DNA of 30,606 bases. Origin: an uncultured Prevotella sp. Its GTDB lineage: Bacteria; Bacteroidota; Bacteroidia; Bacteroidales; Bacteroidaceae. The DNA lies in the NCBI GenBank assembly GCA_934256705.1, contig CAKQPF010000043.1, positions 1 to 30,606 on the forward strand, given 5' to 3'. Under the pieces are notes generated by a model, which saw only the letters and a program-made list of their open reading frames with translations, made no database searches and was not told the DNA's origin. Shown here piece after piece: positions 15,442-23,589 of the stretch (position 1 is its first letter; every line of letters begins with the position of its first letter). Made by a program: the position numbers and the translations under genes.

Positions 15442-16707
15442 TTATCCCAGGAAAGTCAGGAAATCAGCCACCACGTAACTGCTTCCTCCCACAAAGATGA
15501 AATCACATTCCGCTGCATCTTCCATCGCTTTGCGGTAAGCTTTCTCCACGGAATCGTAGCCTTCTCCGTGAAGTCCGTGCCTGGAAGCGAGCGCCACGAC
15601 TTTCTCCACAGGAATAGCTCTGTGCGTGGTGGCTTGGCAGAAATAGTAATCCGCCTCTGCCGGCAGGAGGGAAATGACGCTCGTGATGTCCTTGTCATCC
15701 ACCATTCCGAAGACGATGCGGAGCCGGGCTGCAGGATTTCCAGCCTTCCGGCTTTCATACACGCGTCTGATCTGCGGGGCAAGAAACTCCCATCCTGCCA
15801 GGTTATGGCCGGTGTCACAGATGACGAGCGGACTGTCCTGTATCTTTTCCCAACGTCCGCGCAGTCCCGTCATCTCGCATACATGGGCAAATCCGCTGCT
15901 GATGCAGTCAGAAGCGTCGGCACCGAGCAAGCCTATCTTGCACAGTTCGTCGCAGGCCGTGAGAATGGTCTGCGCATTCTTCTCCTGACAAGCGCCGTGC
16001 AGTTCGAATTCCGGCATCCGGTATTCTCCTGCCTTGTCCTGCGCAAAGATGACAGGAGCGTTCATTTCCTCTGCCTTCTTCATGAACACCGGCTTTGTCT
16101 CGTCGGTGTATTCGCCTATCACGACAGGAGTGCCGGGCTTGATTATGCCGGCTTTCTCTCCTGCAATCTTTTCCAGTGTGTCGCCAAGGAAGCCGGTATG
16201 GTCGAATGAGATGTTGGTAATCACCGAGAGCACCGGACTGATGATGTTGGTGCAGTCCAGACGACCTCCGAGTCCCACCTCTATCACGGCAATATCCACT
16301 TTCTGCTCTGCGAAGTATTTGAAAGCCATTGCAGTGGTAAGCTCGAAGAAGGAAGGATGGAGAGGTTCGAAGAATTCCCTGTTGTCCTTGACGAAATCCA
16401 CCACATACTGCTCCGGCACCTGTATGCCGTTGATGCGTATCCTCTCACGGAAATCCACGAGATGGGGGGAAGTGTAGAGTCCCACTTTCATTCCTGCCTT
16501 CTGCAATATTGCGGCAAGAGTGTGTGAGGTAGAGCCCTTGCCGTTGGTGCCAGCCACATGGATGGTCTTGTAGAGCCTGTGCGGATTGCCCAGATGATTG
16601 TCCAGAGCAATCGTGTTGCCCAGTCCTTCCTTATACGCAGAAGCACCCACACGTTCAAAGACGGGGGTGCTGCTGTATAGGTATTCTATTGTCTCGTTAT
16701 AATTCAT
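15442..16707 (-). CDS. folC: Folylpolyglutamate synthase / dihydrofolate synthase
   Basis: FolC ligates glutamate to dihydropteroate or folates. From ATG 16707 it has 421 residues, the family's usual length. The ATP-binding loop VAGTNGKGST (51-60), the LYTSPHL segment and VIEVGLGGRLDCTN are diagnostic of the Mur ligase-like fold. Longer frames (from 16824) translate the octamer hairpin element and give a low-complexity N-terminus, so 16707 was chosen. The hairpin element ends only ~13 bases upstream of the start, leaving little space for a conventional promoter; folC may be read from grpE-dnaJ through the element. Confidence 0.94.
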   Translation of the reverse strand: MNYNETIEYLYSSTPVFERVGASAYKEGLGNTIALDNHLGNPHRLYKTIHVAGTNGKGSTSHTLAAILQKAGMKVGLYTSPHLVDFRERIRINGIQVPEQYVVDFVKDNREFFEPLHPSFFELTTAMAFKYFAEQKVDIAVIEVGLGGRLDCTNIISPVLSVITNISFDHTGFLGDTLEKIAGEKAGIIKPGTPVVIGEYTDETKPVFMKKAEEMNAPVIFAQDKAGEYRMPEFELHGACQEKNAQTILTACDELCKIGLLGADASDCISSGFAHVCEMTGLRGRWEKIQDSPLVICDTGHNLAGWEFLAPQIRRVYESRKAGNPAARLRIVFGMVDDKDITSVISLLPAEADYYFCQATTHRAIPVEKVVALASRHGLHGEGYDSVEKAYRKAMEDAAECDFIFVGGSSYVVADFLTFLG

Positions 16708-16720
16708 GGATTGAATATTG

Positions 16721-16843
16721 TGGTTTTGTGGTTTAGTGGTCTTGTTGTTTTGTGGTTTTGTTGATTGTCTTTTATGCTGGAGGTTAACTACAAACAACCA
16801 AACAACTAAACAACCAAACAACAAAACAACTAAACAACAAGAC
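16721..16843. repeat. Octamer-tract hairpin element between dnaJ and folC
   Basis: On the minus strand, tandem GTTGTTTR-like units (about six, period 8) are followed by a loop with AACCTCCAGCA and then complementary CAACAAAA-type units. The loop sequence is shared, in the opposite orientation, with the element at 9634-9733. It starts 16 bases after the dnaJ stop. Confidence 0.8.
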
Positions 16844-16859
16844 TACCGAACCCGCAAAC

Positions 16860-18041
16860 CTATGAAAAGTAATTCTTGAAGCGGTCGAAGATGCTCTTCT
16901 TGGTATTGCTGTCGCCCTTGAAATTCTCACTTTCCCGGAGAGCTTCGATGGCCTTGCGCTCATCCTTGCTCAGCTCCTTCGGCACGTAGATGCTGATGTT
17001 GACCAGAATGTCGCCCGTGCCGTAACCGTAACCGGAGACAGCAGGCAGACCCTTGCCGCGAAGGCGCATCATGGTGCCAGGCTGCGTGCCGGCTGGAATG
17101 GTAACCTTTGCCTTGCCGCCCTCCACTGTAGGAATGAGCACTTCGCCTCCGAGAGCCGCTGTAGGGAAATCGAGCAGGAGATTATAGATGAGGTCATTTC
17201 CGTCGCGGACGAACGTGTTGTCCTGCTCTTCGGTAATGAAGACCTGGATGTCGCCGTTCACTCCATTGTGCTTTCCGGCATTGCCCTTTCCTGACACGGT
17301 CAGCACCATTCCGTCCTGAACGCCAGCAGGGATGTTCACCTCTACCACTTCTTCTCCCTGCACCACTCCGTTGCCGTTGCAGTACTTACACTTATTCTTG
17401 ATCACAGTGCCTTCTCCATCACAGGTAGGACATGGTGACTGCGTCTGCATCATGCCAAACATGGACTGGCGTGACCTTATCACCACTCCTGATCCATGAC
17501 AGGTCTGACAGGTTTCCGGCTTTGAACCTGCTTCCGCGCCCGTACCGTTACAATGCGTACATAGCACGTCCTTCCTTACCTTGAATTTCTTGGTCACTCC
17601 TGTGGAGATTTCCTTGAGACTAAGGCGAACCTTCAGGCGCAGATCAGCTCCACGGAACTGCTGGTGACCCCTTGAGCCGCCTCTTGAGCCGCCTCCGAAA
17701 CCTCCGCCGAAACCACCTCCGAAACCGCTGTGACCCCCGAAGATGTCTCCGAACATAGAGAAGATGTCATCCATATTGAAACTGCCTCCGCTGAAGCCTC
17801 CCGCTCCGCCAAAGCCGCTCGGACCGTCAAAGCCGAACTGGTCATACTGCTGTCGCTTCTGCTCGTCAGAGAGCACGGAATATGCTTCTGCCGCCTCCTT
17901 GAATTTCTCCTCGGCTTCCTTGTCGCCAGGGTTCTTGTCAGGGTGGTATTTGATAGCGAGCTTGCGGTATGCTTTCTTTATCTCTGCTGCGCTGGCTTTC
18001 TTATCTACGCCAAGCACTTCATAATAGTCTCTTTTTGCCAT
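16860..18041 (-). CDS. dnaJ: Chaperone protein DnaJ (Hsp40)
   Basis: DnaJ delivers unfolded clients to DnaK and stimulates its ATPase. The 393 residues have a J-domain (1-70) with HPD at 33-35, a Gly/Phe-rich linker (about 76-130), and four CxxCxGxG zinc repeats beginning CTHCNGTG, CQTCHGSG, CPTCDGEG and CKYCNGNG. The C-terminal substrate-binding domains follow. It is a full-length type I DnaJ. It follows grpE by 28 bases, so the two form an operon; dnaK is elsewhere. Confidence 0.98.
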   Translation of the reverse strand: MAKRDYYEVLGVDKKASAAEIKKAYRKLAIKYHPDKNPGDKEAEEKFKEAAEAYSVLSDEQKRQQYDQFGFDGPSGFGGAGGFSGGSFNMDDIFSMFGDIFGGHSGFGGGFGGGFGGGSRGGSRGHQQFRGADLRLKVRLSLKEISTGVTKKFKVRKDVLCTHCNGTGAEAGSKPETCQTCHGSGVVIRSRQSMFGMMQTQSPCPTCDGEGTVIKNKCKYCNGNGVVQGEEVVEVNIPAGVQDGMVLTVSGKGNAGKHNGVNGDIQVFITEEQDNTFVRDGNDLIYNLLLDFPTAALGGEVLIPTVEGGKAKVTIPAGTQPGTMMRLRGKGLPAVSGYGYGTGDILVNISIYVPKELSKDERKAIEALRESENFKGDSNTKKSIFDRFKNYFS

Positions 18042-18069
18042 TGTCGTATCTCCTTGTTTCTACAGATAA

Positions 18070-18708
18070 TTACTGACCCACAGCCACCTGAGCGTGACGG
18101 ATTACCTTGTCGTTGAGCGTATAGCCGGTCTTGGTGCAGTCAATCACCTTGCCCTTCATCTCGTCGCCCATGCCTGGCACGAGAGCGATGGCATCGTGGT
18201 AATCCACGTTGAAGTCAGCTCCTTCGGTCTCAATCTTCTTCACGCCCATCTTTTCAAGGGTGGAGATAAACTTGTTGAATATCAGCTTCATGCCCTCACG
18301 CACGGCGTTTGCATCGTCGGTCTTGTCGGCGAGGGCACGCTCGAAGTCATCGAGCACAGGGAGAATCTCCTTGATGGTCTTCTCGCCTCCGGAAAGGATG
18401 AGGTCAGCCTTTTCCTTGATGGTACGCTTGCGGTAATTGTCAAACTCAGCCTGCTTATAGAGCATTTCATTCTTCAACTGCTCTATCTGGGCCTGCGCCT
18501 CTGCCAAAGGGTCAGTCTTTTCTGCCGTTTTTTCAGAATCACACTGACTTTCTGTCGCATTGTCAGCGGCAGTATCAGCCTTTGCATCCGCATCACTTTC
18601 AGTTTTCTTCTCATCTTTTACTTCAGAGTCTTGAGAATTGTCCTTGCCATTCTGCTCTGCATCAGCTTTCTTCAGCAGTTCTTCGATGTCTATGTCTTTA
18701 TTGTCCAT
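18070..18708 (-). CDS. grpE: Nucleotide exchange factor GrpE
   Basis: GrpE releases ADP from DnaK to complete the chaperone cycle. The 212 residues have an unusually long acidic, Asp/Glu/Lys/Ala-rich N-terminus (about 1-70), then a long helix (AQIEQLKNEMLYKQAEFDNYRKR in outline) and the C-terminal beta-domain ending in VIRHAQVAVG. The acidic N-terminus is common in GrpE but is low-complexity here. It heads the grpE-dnaJ operon. A sequence resembling a sigma-54 promoter lies 34-50 bases before the start. Confidence 0.97.
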   Translation of the reverse strand: MDNKDIDIEELLKKADAEQNGKDNSQDSEVKDEKKTESDADAKADTAADNATESQCDSEKTAEKTDPLAEAQAQIEQLKNEMLYKQAEFDNYRKRTIKEKADLILSGGEKTIKEILPVLDDFERALADKTDDANAVREGMKLIFNKFISTLEKMGVKKIETEGADFNVDYHDAIALVPGMGDEMKGKVIDCTKTGYTLNDKVIRHAQVAVGQ

Positions 18709-18741
18709 TTTCTTATTAGTTTTTTTTTACGAATGTACTAA

Positions 18742-18758
18742 AGCAAACCTTGTGCCAA
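18742..18758 (-). promoter_or_regulatory. Sigma-54-like promoter upstream of grpE-dnaJ
   Basis: The minus strand reads TTGGCACAAGGTTTGCT. This fits the -24/-12 consensus TGGCAC-N5-TTGC with the canonical 10 bases between GG and GC. Transcription would start near 18731, giving a ~24-base leader. A weaker housekeeping-type element (TACATTCG) lies just downstream at 18731-18738. I saw no obvious activator site upstream. Confidence 0.45.
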
Positions 18759-18820
18759 TTTCTTTTACATTGCGGGGCAACAGTAGCTTTGCACCAAACT
18801 GCAGACAGGAACCACCACAT

Positions 18821-19011
18821 TAGGGAATAGGGAATAAGTAATAGGGAACTCTCTTTAGGGAATAGGGAAAAGGTAATAGGAAATAGGAGAATACACTTGC
18901 CACACATGGTTTCTCGCTATGGAGGAATCTCAAGCAAACGAGTGTAATCTACTATTTCCTATTACCTTTTCCCTATTATCTAAACAAAGTGTAATCTCCT
19001 ATTACCTATTA
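18821..19011. repeat. TAGGGAATAGG-type simple repeats with inverted copies
   Basis: Two tandem copies of a TAGGGAATAGGGAA-type motif (about 18821-18890) face inverted copies. A perfect 26-bp inverted pair is at 18861-18886 and 18952-18977, separated by 65 bases. A partial third copy lies near 18996-19011. No ORF is supported. Together with the next elements it makes up the 845-base gap between grpE and the ABC-F gene. Confidence 0.7.
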
Positions 19012-19013
19012 AA

Positions 19014-19355
19014 GTCTGGAAGGCAGTACCACCTACATATAATCATACACCAAGCTTTGCCTGGAAGGCAATACCGAGCGAAGCGAGAGTAACCCAGGAC
19101 GAAGTCTCGGGATTATAACCAATAAGAGAACGGCTGTCTGGAAGACAGTACCTCCCCTCTCAAAAAAAAATATCAATGGATAAAAACAATCTAAAAATAG
19201 ATAATGATATTTTTATCCATTGATGTTGTATTTTTATGTATTGATATTTCTGTGAGTGTGGTACTGTCTTCAAGACAGCTATACCCCTCTGGGTTATAAC
19301 CCCGAGACTTTGTCCCGTGTTACTCTCGCTTCACTCGGTACTGTCTTCTAGACAG
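19014..19355. repeat. Composite palindrome of the CTGTCT/AGACAG hairpin family
   Basis: The left half carries the dispersed repeat in minus orientation and the right half carries it in plus orientation. The centre is a perfect 15-bp inverted pair (19172-19186 and 19210-19224). Hairpins CTGTCT-TCA-AGACAG, CTGTCT-TCT-AGACAG and CTGTCT-GGA-AGACAG keep their stems while their loops differ. A divergent member, GCCT-GGA-AGGC, changes both sides of its stem together. Copies of the same modules are at 977-1256. Confidence 0.75.
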
Positions 19356-19468
19356 GTCTTGCTTATTCGGTAGATTCGGTAGATTCGTGTTCCCTTTCAC
19401 CGCAAAGTGCCATTTTAGAGGACGACGAATTGAACGCATGTGCCGTTTGGAATAAAATATCAATAGTT

Positions 19469-19542
19469 TTGTGGTTTAGTTGTTTTGTGGTTTAGTCGAT
19501 TGCCGTTTCTGCCAACTAAACAACAAAACAACTAAACCACAA
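19469..19542. repeat. Octamer-tract hairpin element downstream of the ABC-F gene
   Basis: A 30-bp stem (19469-19498 with 19513-19542, two mismatches) of GTGGTTTA/GTTGTTTT units has a 14-base loop. It starts 12 bases after the ABC-F stop codon, the same arrangement as after pyrD and dnaJ. A strong stem next to the stop suits a terminator, although there is no clean T-run. Confidence 0.8.
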
Positions 19543-19553
19543 GTCAACCAGCA

Positions 19554-21167
19554 TTACTCGTACATGCTCGCCTTCTGCTCCTTGATGGCCTCATCGTAGA
19601 TGTAGTCATCATAGGACATGAGCTTGTCGATGGTACCTTTAGGAGTCAGTTCGATTATGCGGTCTGCCACGGTGTTGATGAACTCATGGTCATGAGAAGA
19701 GAAGAGGATGTTTCCCTTGAAACCGACGAGATTATTGTTGAATGCCTGGATTGACTCAAGGTCGAGATGGTTTGTAGGCGTGTCGAGGATAAGGCAGTTG
19801 GCATTCTTGAGCTGCATACGTGCTATCATGCAGCGCATCTTCTCGCCTCCTGAGAGCACATTGACTTTCTTCTCCACTTCTTCCTGCTTGAAGAGCATAC
19901 GACCGAGGAATCCCTTCATAGCCACTTCATTTCCCGTGCCATACTGCGAGAGCCAATCGACGAGGTTGAGGTCTGACTCGAAGAATTCCGTATTGTCGAG
20001 CGGAAGATAGGCAGTAGTGATGGTGATGCCCCATTTATATGTACCGCCGTCAGCCTCACGGTTGCCGTTGATGATCTCGAAGAGTGCGGTCATGGCCTTT
20101 GGATTGTGGGAGAGGAAAACGGTCTTCTGACCTTTTTCGATATTGAAACTTACGTTGTCGAAAAGCACAGTTCCGTCCGCATCGACAGCCTTGAGGTTCT
20201 CCACTTCGAGAATCTGGTTGCCAGGTTCGCGGTCCATGGTGAAGATGATGCCTGGATACTTACGTGTGGAAGGCGTGATTTCCTCGACATTGAGTTTCTC
20301 AAGCATCTTCTTGCGCGATGTGGTCTGCTTTGACTTTGCGACATTGGCAGAGAAGCGTCTGATGAATTCCTCAAGTTCCTTACGCTTCTCTTCAGCTTTG
20401 GCCTTCTGATTCTGTGCCTGTCTGAGGGCAAGCTGGGAGGACTGGTACCAGAAGGAATAGTTTCCGGCAAAGAGGGTCACCTTTCCGAAATCTATATCCA
20501 CGGTCATGGTGGAAACGGAGTCGAGGAAGTGACGGTCGTGGGATACCACGAGCACGGTCTGCTCTACATTCGAGAGATATTCCTCAAGCCATCTTACGGT
20601 GTCGAGATCAAGGTCATTGGTAGGCTCGTCGAGAAGAAGGTTGTCAGGATTGCCGAAGAGGGCTTTCGCCATCATCACGCGCACCTTCTCATTGTTGGAG
20701 AGTTCAGACATCATCTTGTAGTGGCTGTCCTCCTTGATGCCCAGACCTGAAAGCAGCTGTGCAGCGTCACTCTCAGCATTCCATCCGTCCATCTCCGCGA
20801 AAGCCTCTTCAAGCTCCGCTGCACGGTTGCCGTCAGCTTCTGTCATTTCGCTCTTTGAGTAGAGGGCGTCACGCTCCTGCATATTGTCCCAGAGCGGCTG
20901 GTGACCCATTAGCACAGTGTTGATGACGGTATAATTATCATATTTGAAGTGGTCCTGTTCGAGTACGGAGAGGCGTTCTCCCGGTCCCATTTCGATTGTT
21001 CCCTTGTTAGGCTCAAGGTCACCGCTGATGGCACGGAGAAGGGTTGACTTTCCGGCTCCATTGGCTCCTATCACTCCATAAATGTTTCCTGCTGTGAATT
21101 TAAGGTTTACGTCCTTATAAAGAACACGTTTGCCAAACTGGATGGCAAGATTGGTAACTGTTATCAT
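19554..21167 (-). CDS. ABC-F family ATPase with one degenerate ATP site
   Basis: ABC-F proteins bind the ribosomal E site and modulate translation; they have no membrane domain. This 537-residue protein has two ABC modules joined by a charged helical linker (about 245-300) with many Lys/Glu residues, as in the family. Module 1 has an intact Walker A GANGAGKST (K40) and Walker B LLLDEPTN (E181), but its signature is LSNNE (156-160). Module 2 has a normal signature LSGGE (438-442), but its P-loop is replaced by LSHNPKAMT (352-360) and its Walker B reads LDTPTN, with Thr463 in place of the catalytic Glu. Both H-loop histidines remain (H210, H492). The target is unknown; YbiT/EttA-like roles are possible. 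Confidence 0.93.
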   Translation of the reverse strand: MITVTNLAIQFGKRVLYKDVNLKFTAGNIYGVIGANGAGKSTLLRAISGDLEPNKGTIEMGPGERLSVLEQDHFKYDNYTVINTVLMGHQPLWDNMQERDALYSKSEMTEADGNRAAELEEAFAEMDGWNAESDAAQLLSGLGIKEDSHYKMMSELSNNEKVRVMMAKALFGNPDNLLLDEPTNDLDLDTVRWLEEYLSNVEQTVLVVSHDRHFLDSVSTMTVDIDFGKVTLFAGNYSFWYQSSQLALRQAQNQKAKAEEKRKELEEFIRRFSANVAKSKQTTSRKKMLEKLNVEEITPSTRKYPGIIFTMDREPGNQILEVENLKAVDADGTVLFDNVSFNIEKGQKTVFLSHNPKAMTALFEIINGNREADGGTYKWGITITTAYLPLDNTEFFESDLNLVDWLSQYGTGNEVAMKGFLGRMLFKQEEVEKKVNVLSGGEKMRCMIARMQLKNANCLILDTPTNHLDLESIQAFNNNLVGFKGNILFSSHDHEFINTVADRIIELTPKGTIDKLMSYDDYIYDEAIKEQKASMYE

Positions 21168-21238
21168 TTCTTACTATAATCGATTATTTGACGGCAGAAG
21201 AATCACATCTTCACCGTCGCTATTTCAAATTTCGGGTG

Positions 21239-21246
21239 CAAAGTTA
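21239..21246 (-). promoter_or_regulatory. Probable promoter -7 element for the ABC-F gene
   Basis: The minus strand reads TAACTTTG, an exact TAnnTTTG match, about 72 bases before the start. A clear -33 element is not visible. Confidence 0.5.
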
Positions 21247-21388
21247 CTAAAAAATATTGATTATGAGAAATTTAATCATTTCTTTTTGACTATTGTCAAC
21301 TCAACCGGTTGTCGCTGTTGCACATTTTCCGGAAAAGGACGAGCGGCATAACAGCGGGACGGAATGAAGAATCCGGGCACATGACACA

Positions 21389-22234
21389 TTACGCCATCCT
21401 GCATATTCTTATCCCCATCTGTGATGGATGGCGCTTCATGTAATCCCTGAAAAGCATAGGTTCGAGGACCACCTTCCTGTGTATCTGAGATGCGTTGAGG
21501 AGGTGGAGTCCGTCCTTTTTCCATACTGCAATACCAATATGCGAAGTGTCGAGCCCCGGTTTTGACGTGAGGATAGCGATTATATCCCCGTCGTGAATGG
21601 TTTCCCTGAGTCGCCTGGAGTTGTCAATTGCATTCTTTGGAATGTAGCGGTATTTCCTGCCTGTCAGCCTTTTCTCGGTTTTGATTATGCCAGGCATCCA
21701 TTGCGGGTGGGCGGAAAGCATGGCATAGGCGGACGGATGCTTCGACATATAGTTGATGGAAACATGCTGTATGGCGTTGAACGGATGAGCTTTGCTTTCT
21801 ATCACTCTTACAAATCCCATCTTCGAGTTATCCTCCATCCAGTCAGAGAAATAATGCAACCGCTCGGTATATGCTACGGTTCCACCACGATAACGTATTT
21901 TCTGCAGTTGAACGCAGAAATCATGGAAGGAGTATTCCCCCCGTTTTGAGCACAGGGCCAATGCCAGTACATTCTCTACGAACGTCGTGCAATCAAGCTG
22001 GCGCGTGTTTATGACCAGATGTTCCTCTTTGGCTTTGTCCAGCGTGCCTCCTACATAAGGGGCGCTGAGAAACTTCCTGGCAAAGAACAGGATGCGATTG
22101 TCAGCCGGTCTCAGTGCTCTTGACTCACGGAGCAACTGTTCTATTTTTATGCTGTCCTGCTGTCTGCCCGTCAAAGCCTGTGCTAAAGGACACTGCAGTA
22201 GCAGGAGCATCAATGATATAAGCCATTTGTTCAT
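21389..22234 (-). CDS. DUF1460 family secreted amidase-like protein
   Basis: DUF1460 proteins have an NlpC/P60-like cysteine-peptidase fold and are thought to cleave cell-wall peptides; function in this organism is inferred. The 281-residue protein starts with a signal peptide (about 1-20). Catalytic candidates are Cys82 in LDCTTFVENV and His232 in DTSHIGIAV, the spacing expected for a Cys/His pair. It follows the DUF4421 gene by 78 bases in the same direction, so the two are probably co-transcribed. Confidence 0.85.
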   Translation of the reverse strand: MNKWLISLMLLLLQCPLAQALTGRQQDSIKIEQLLRESRALRPADNRILFFARKFLSAPYVGGTLDKAKEEHLVINTRQLDCTTFVENVLALALCSKRGEYSFHDFCVQLQKIRYRGGTVAYTERLHYFSDWMEDNSKMGFVRVIESKAHPFNAIQHVSINYMSKHPSAYAMLSAHPQWMPGIIKTEKRLTGRKYRYIPKNAIDNSRRLRETIHDGDIIAILTSKPGLDTSHIGIAVWKKDGLHLLNASQIHRKVVLEPMLFRDYMKRHPSQMGIRICRMA

Positions 22235-22312
22235 GATTATCTATCTGCTTATTATCCGGAGAAAGAATTGTTCTTATTGTTTACAATCGGAGGAGCCATT
22301 CCGTCCGTCCAC

Positions 22313-23497
22313 CTATCTCCTCCAGAAATTGAATCCGAAATACAAATTGAGCGTGCCGAAAATATTGTCTGCTTCCAGATGGTTCTGGTGGTAATGGTAA
22401 GTGTGGTAAACGGCATTGGCTCCAGCAAACCATCGCGAGTTGTTCCATACTATGCCCACCCTTACAGTTCCGTCGAAAGTGAAATTGGAGAATCGGAAGT
22501 CTTTTATTATGGTTTCTATACCGACCTTTTGGTTGTAGGCATCTCCCTTTGACCAGATGTAGGAAAGCGATCCGAGAAGTTGGGCGCCGCAAGTCCAGTG
22601 CTTGGCGAAAGCCCAATTATATCCGTAGCCTACAGAGAATGGGATGCTGCGATAACTGAGGTTCTTGAAGAACAGTGCGCTGTCATTGAATTCCTGCGAT
22701 GTGGAATTGGACGGGAGGGCATTACTGAGTTCATCATGAAAACGCACCCAATCCATTGACACCCTGCACTGATTGTAACCAGAGCCCACTATCCATGATC
22801 CCGCACTGCGGATCTGGCGGTTTGTCTGGTTGAACACGGCTTGCTGGGAATATTTTCTGCTGTTCAGGGCATAGTAGCCATTTATGGAAAGAATGTCAAT
22901 GTCGAGAGAATTAGTGGTCATTCCATTGAAGAAATCAATGTTTCCATAGTCTTTCAGTTTGAAATCCCTTATCTGATAACCATCTCCAAGCTTTCTATAC
23001 ACGAAGTCGATTCCCACGGCAGGAGTATAAAGCGACGTGTTTATATCCACATTGGAATGGCTCATTTCGATGCTGTTCACATTGAATGTATATCCGAAGA
23101 AGAGCCATCTCCACCCAAAGAAAGGTCCGACCTTCAACTTGCGCTTGGGAGAGAGCGAAATGGAGTTCTCCCTTTCACCTCTCAGCACGAAATAATCATC
23201 CGTGTTCGTGACCTGAGCCATTGCGGTAAAGTTATACCTCTGAGGTTCAATGTATTCCGCATTGACTTCCGGGGAGAAGAAATGCAGGACGGAATTTACC
23301 GCCCGCTTCAGGACATTCCCCTTTTTGATCCCAGTGTCAGACTGCAGACTGTCTGCAAATGATTGGCTTTCACCAGCATAAGAGCCAACGGTATCTTCGG
23401 AAGCAACAAGGGCATCATTCTCCTTTGCCACAACATCAGTCATGGCTACACACATTATATATATAATAAGGAGAATGTGTTTTCTTGTTATAAGCAT
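22313..23497 (-). CDS. DUF4421 family outer-membrane barrel-like protein
   Basis: The 394-residue protein is a DUF4421 member of unknown function. A signal peptide (about 1-24) is followed by a linker and then many amphipathic beta-strand-like stretches, such as those around FFGWRWLFFGYTF. The last segment ends in FGFNFWRR, close to the aromatic C-terminus of outer-membrane barrels. The start has AAAGGAG 11 bases upstream. It lies 92 bases after the oxidoreductase gene and before DUF1460. A barrel fold is an inference from composition. Confidence 0.8.
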   Translation of the reverse strand: MLITRKHILLIIYIMCVAMTDVVAKENDALVASEDTVGSYAGESQSFADSLQSDTGIKKGNVLKRAVNSVLHFFSPEVNAEYIEPQRYNFTAMAQVTNTDDYFVLRGERENSISLSPKRKLKVGPFFGWRWLFFGYTFNVNSIEMSHSNVDINTSLYTPAVGIDFVYRKLGDGYQIRDFKLKDYGNIDFFNGMTTNSLDIDILSINGYYALNSRKYSQQAVFNQTNRQIRSAGSWIVGSGYNQCRVSMDWVRFHDELSNALPSNSTSQEFNDSALFFKNLSYRSIPFSVGYGYNWAFAKHWTCGAQLLGSLSYIWSKGDAYNQKVGIETIIKDFRFSNFTFDGTVRVGIVWNNSRWFAGANAVYHTYHYHQNHLEADNIFGTLNLYFGFNFWRR

Positions 23498-23589
23498 AGG
23501 GTTAATATCTCCTTTACATTAGTTCCTATATTCATTCGCCCTCTGTCTGCACAGTCTTGCCGATGCAGGAATCCTGTCTTGCCCGCCAC

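Noticed and set aside
16708..16824. N-terminal extension of folC
   Set aside because: Encoded by the octamer hairpin element; the family start fits ATG 16707.
16721..16843. CRISPR-like array in the octamer tract
   Set aside because: Units are only 8 bp with no unique spacers and no cas genes nearby.
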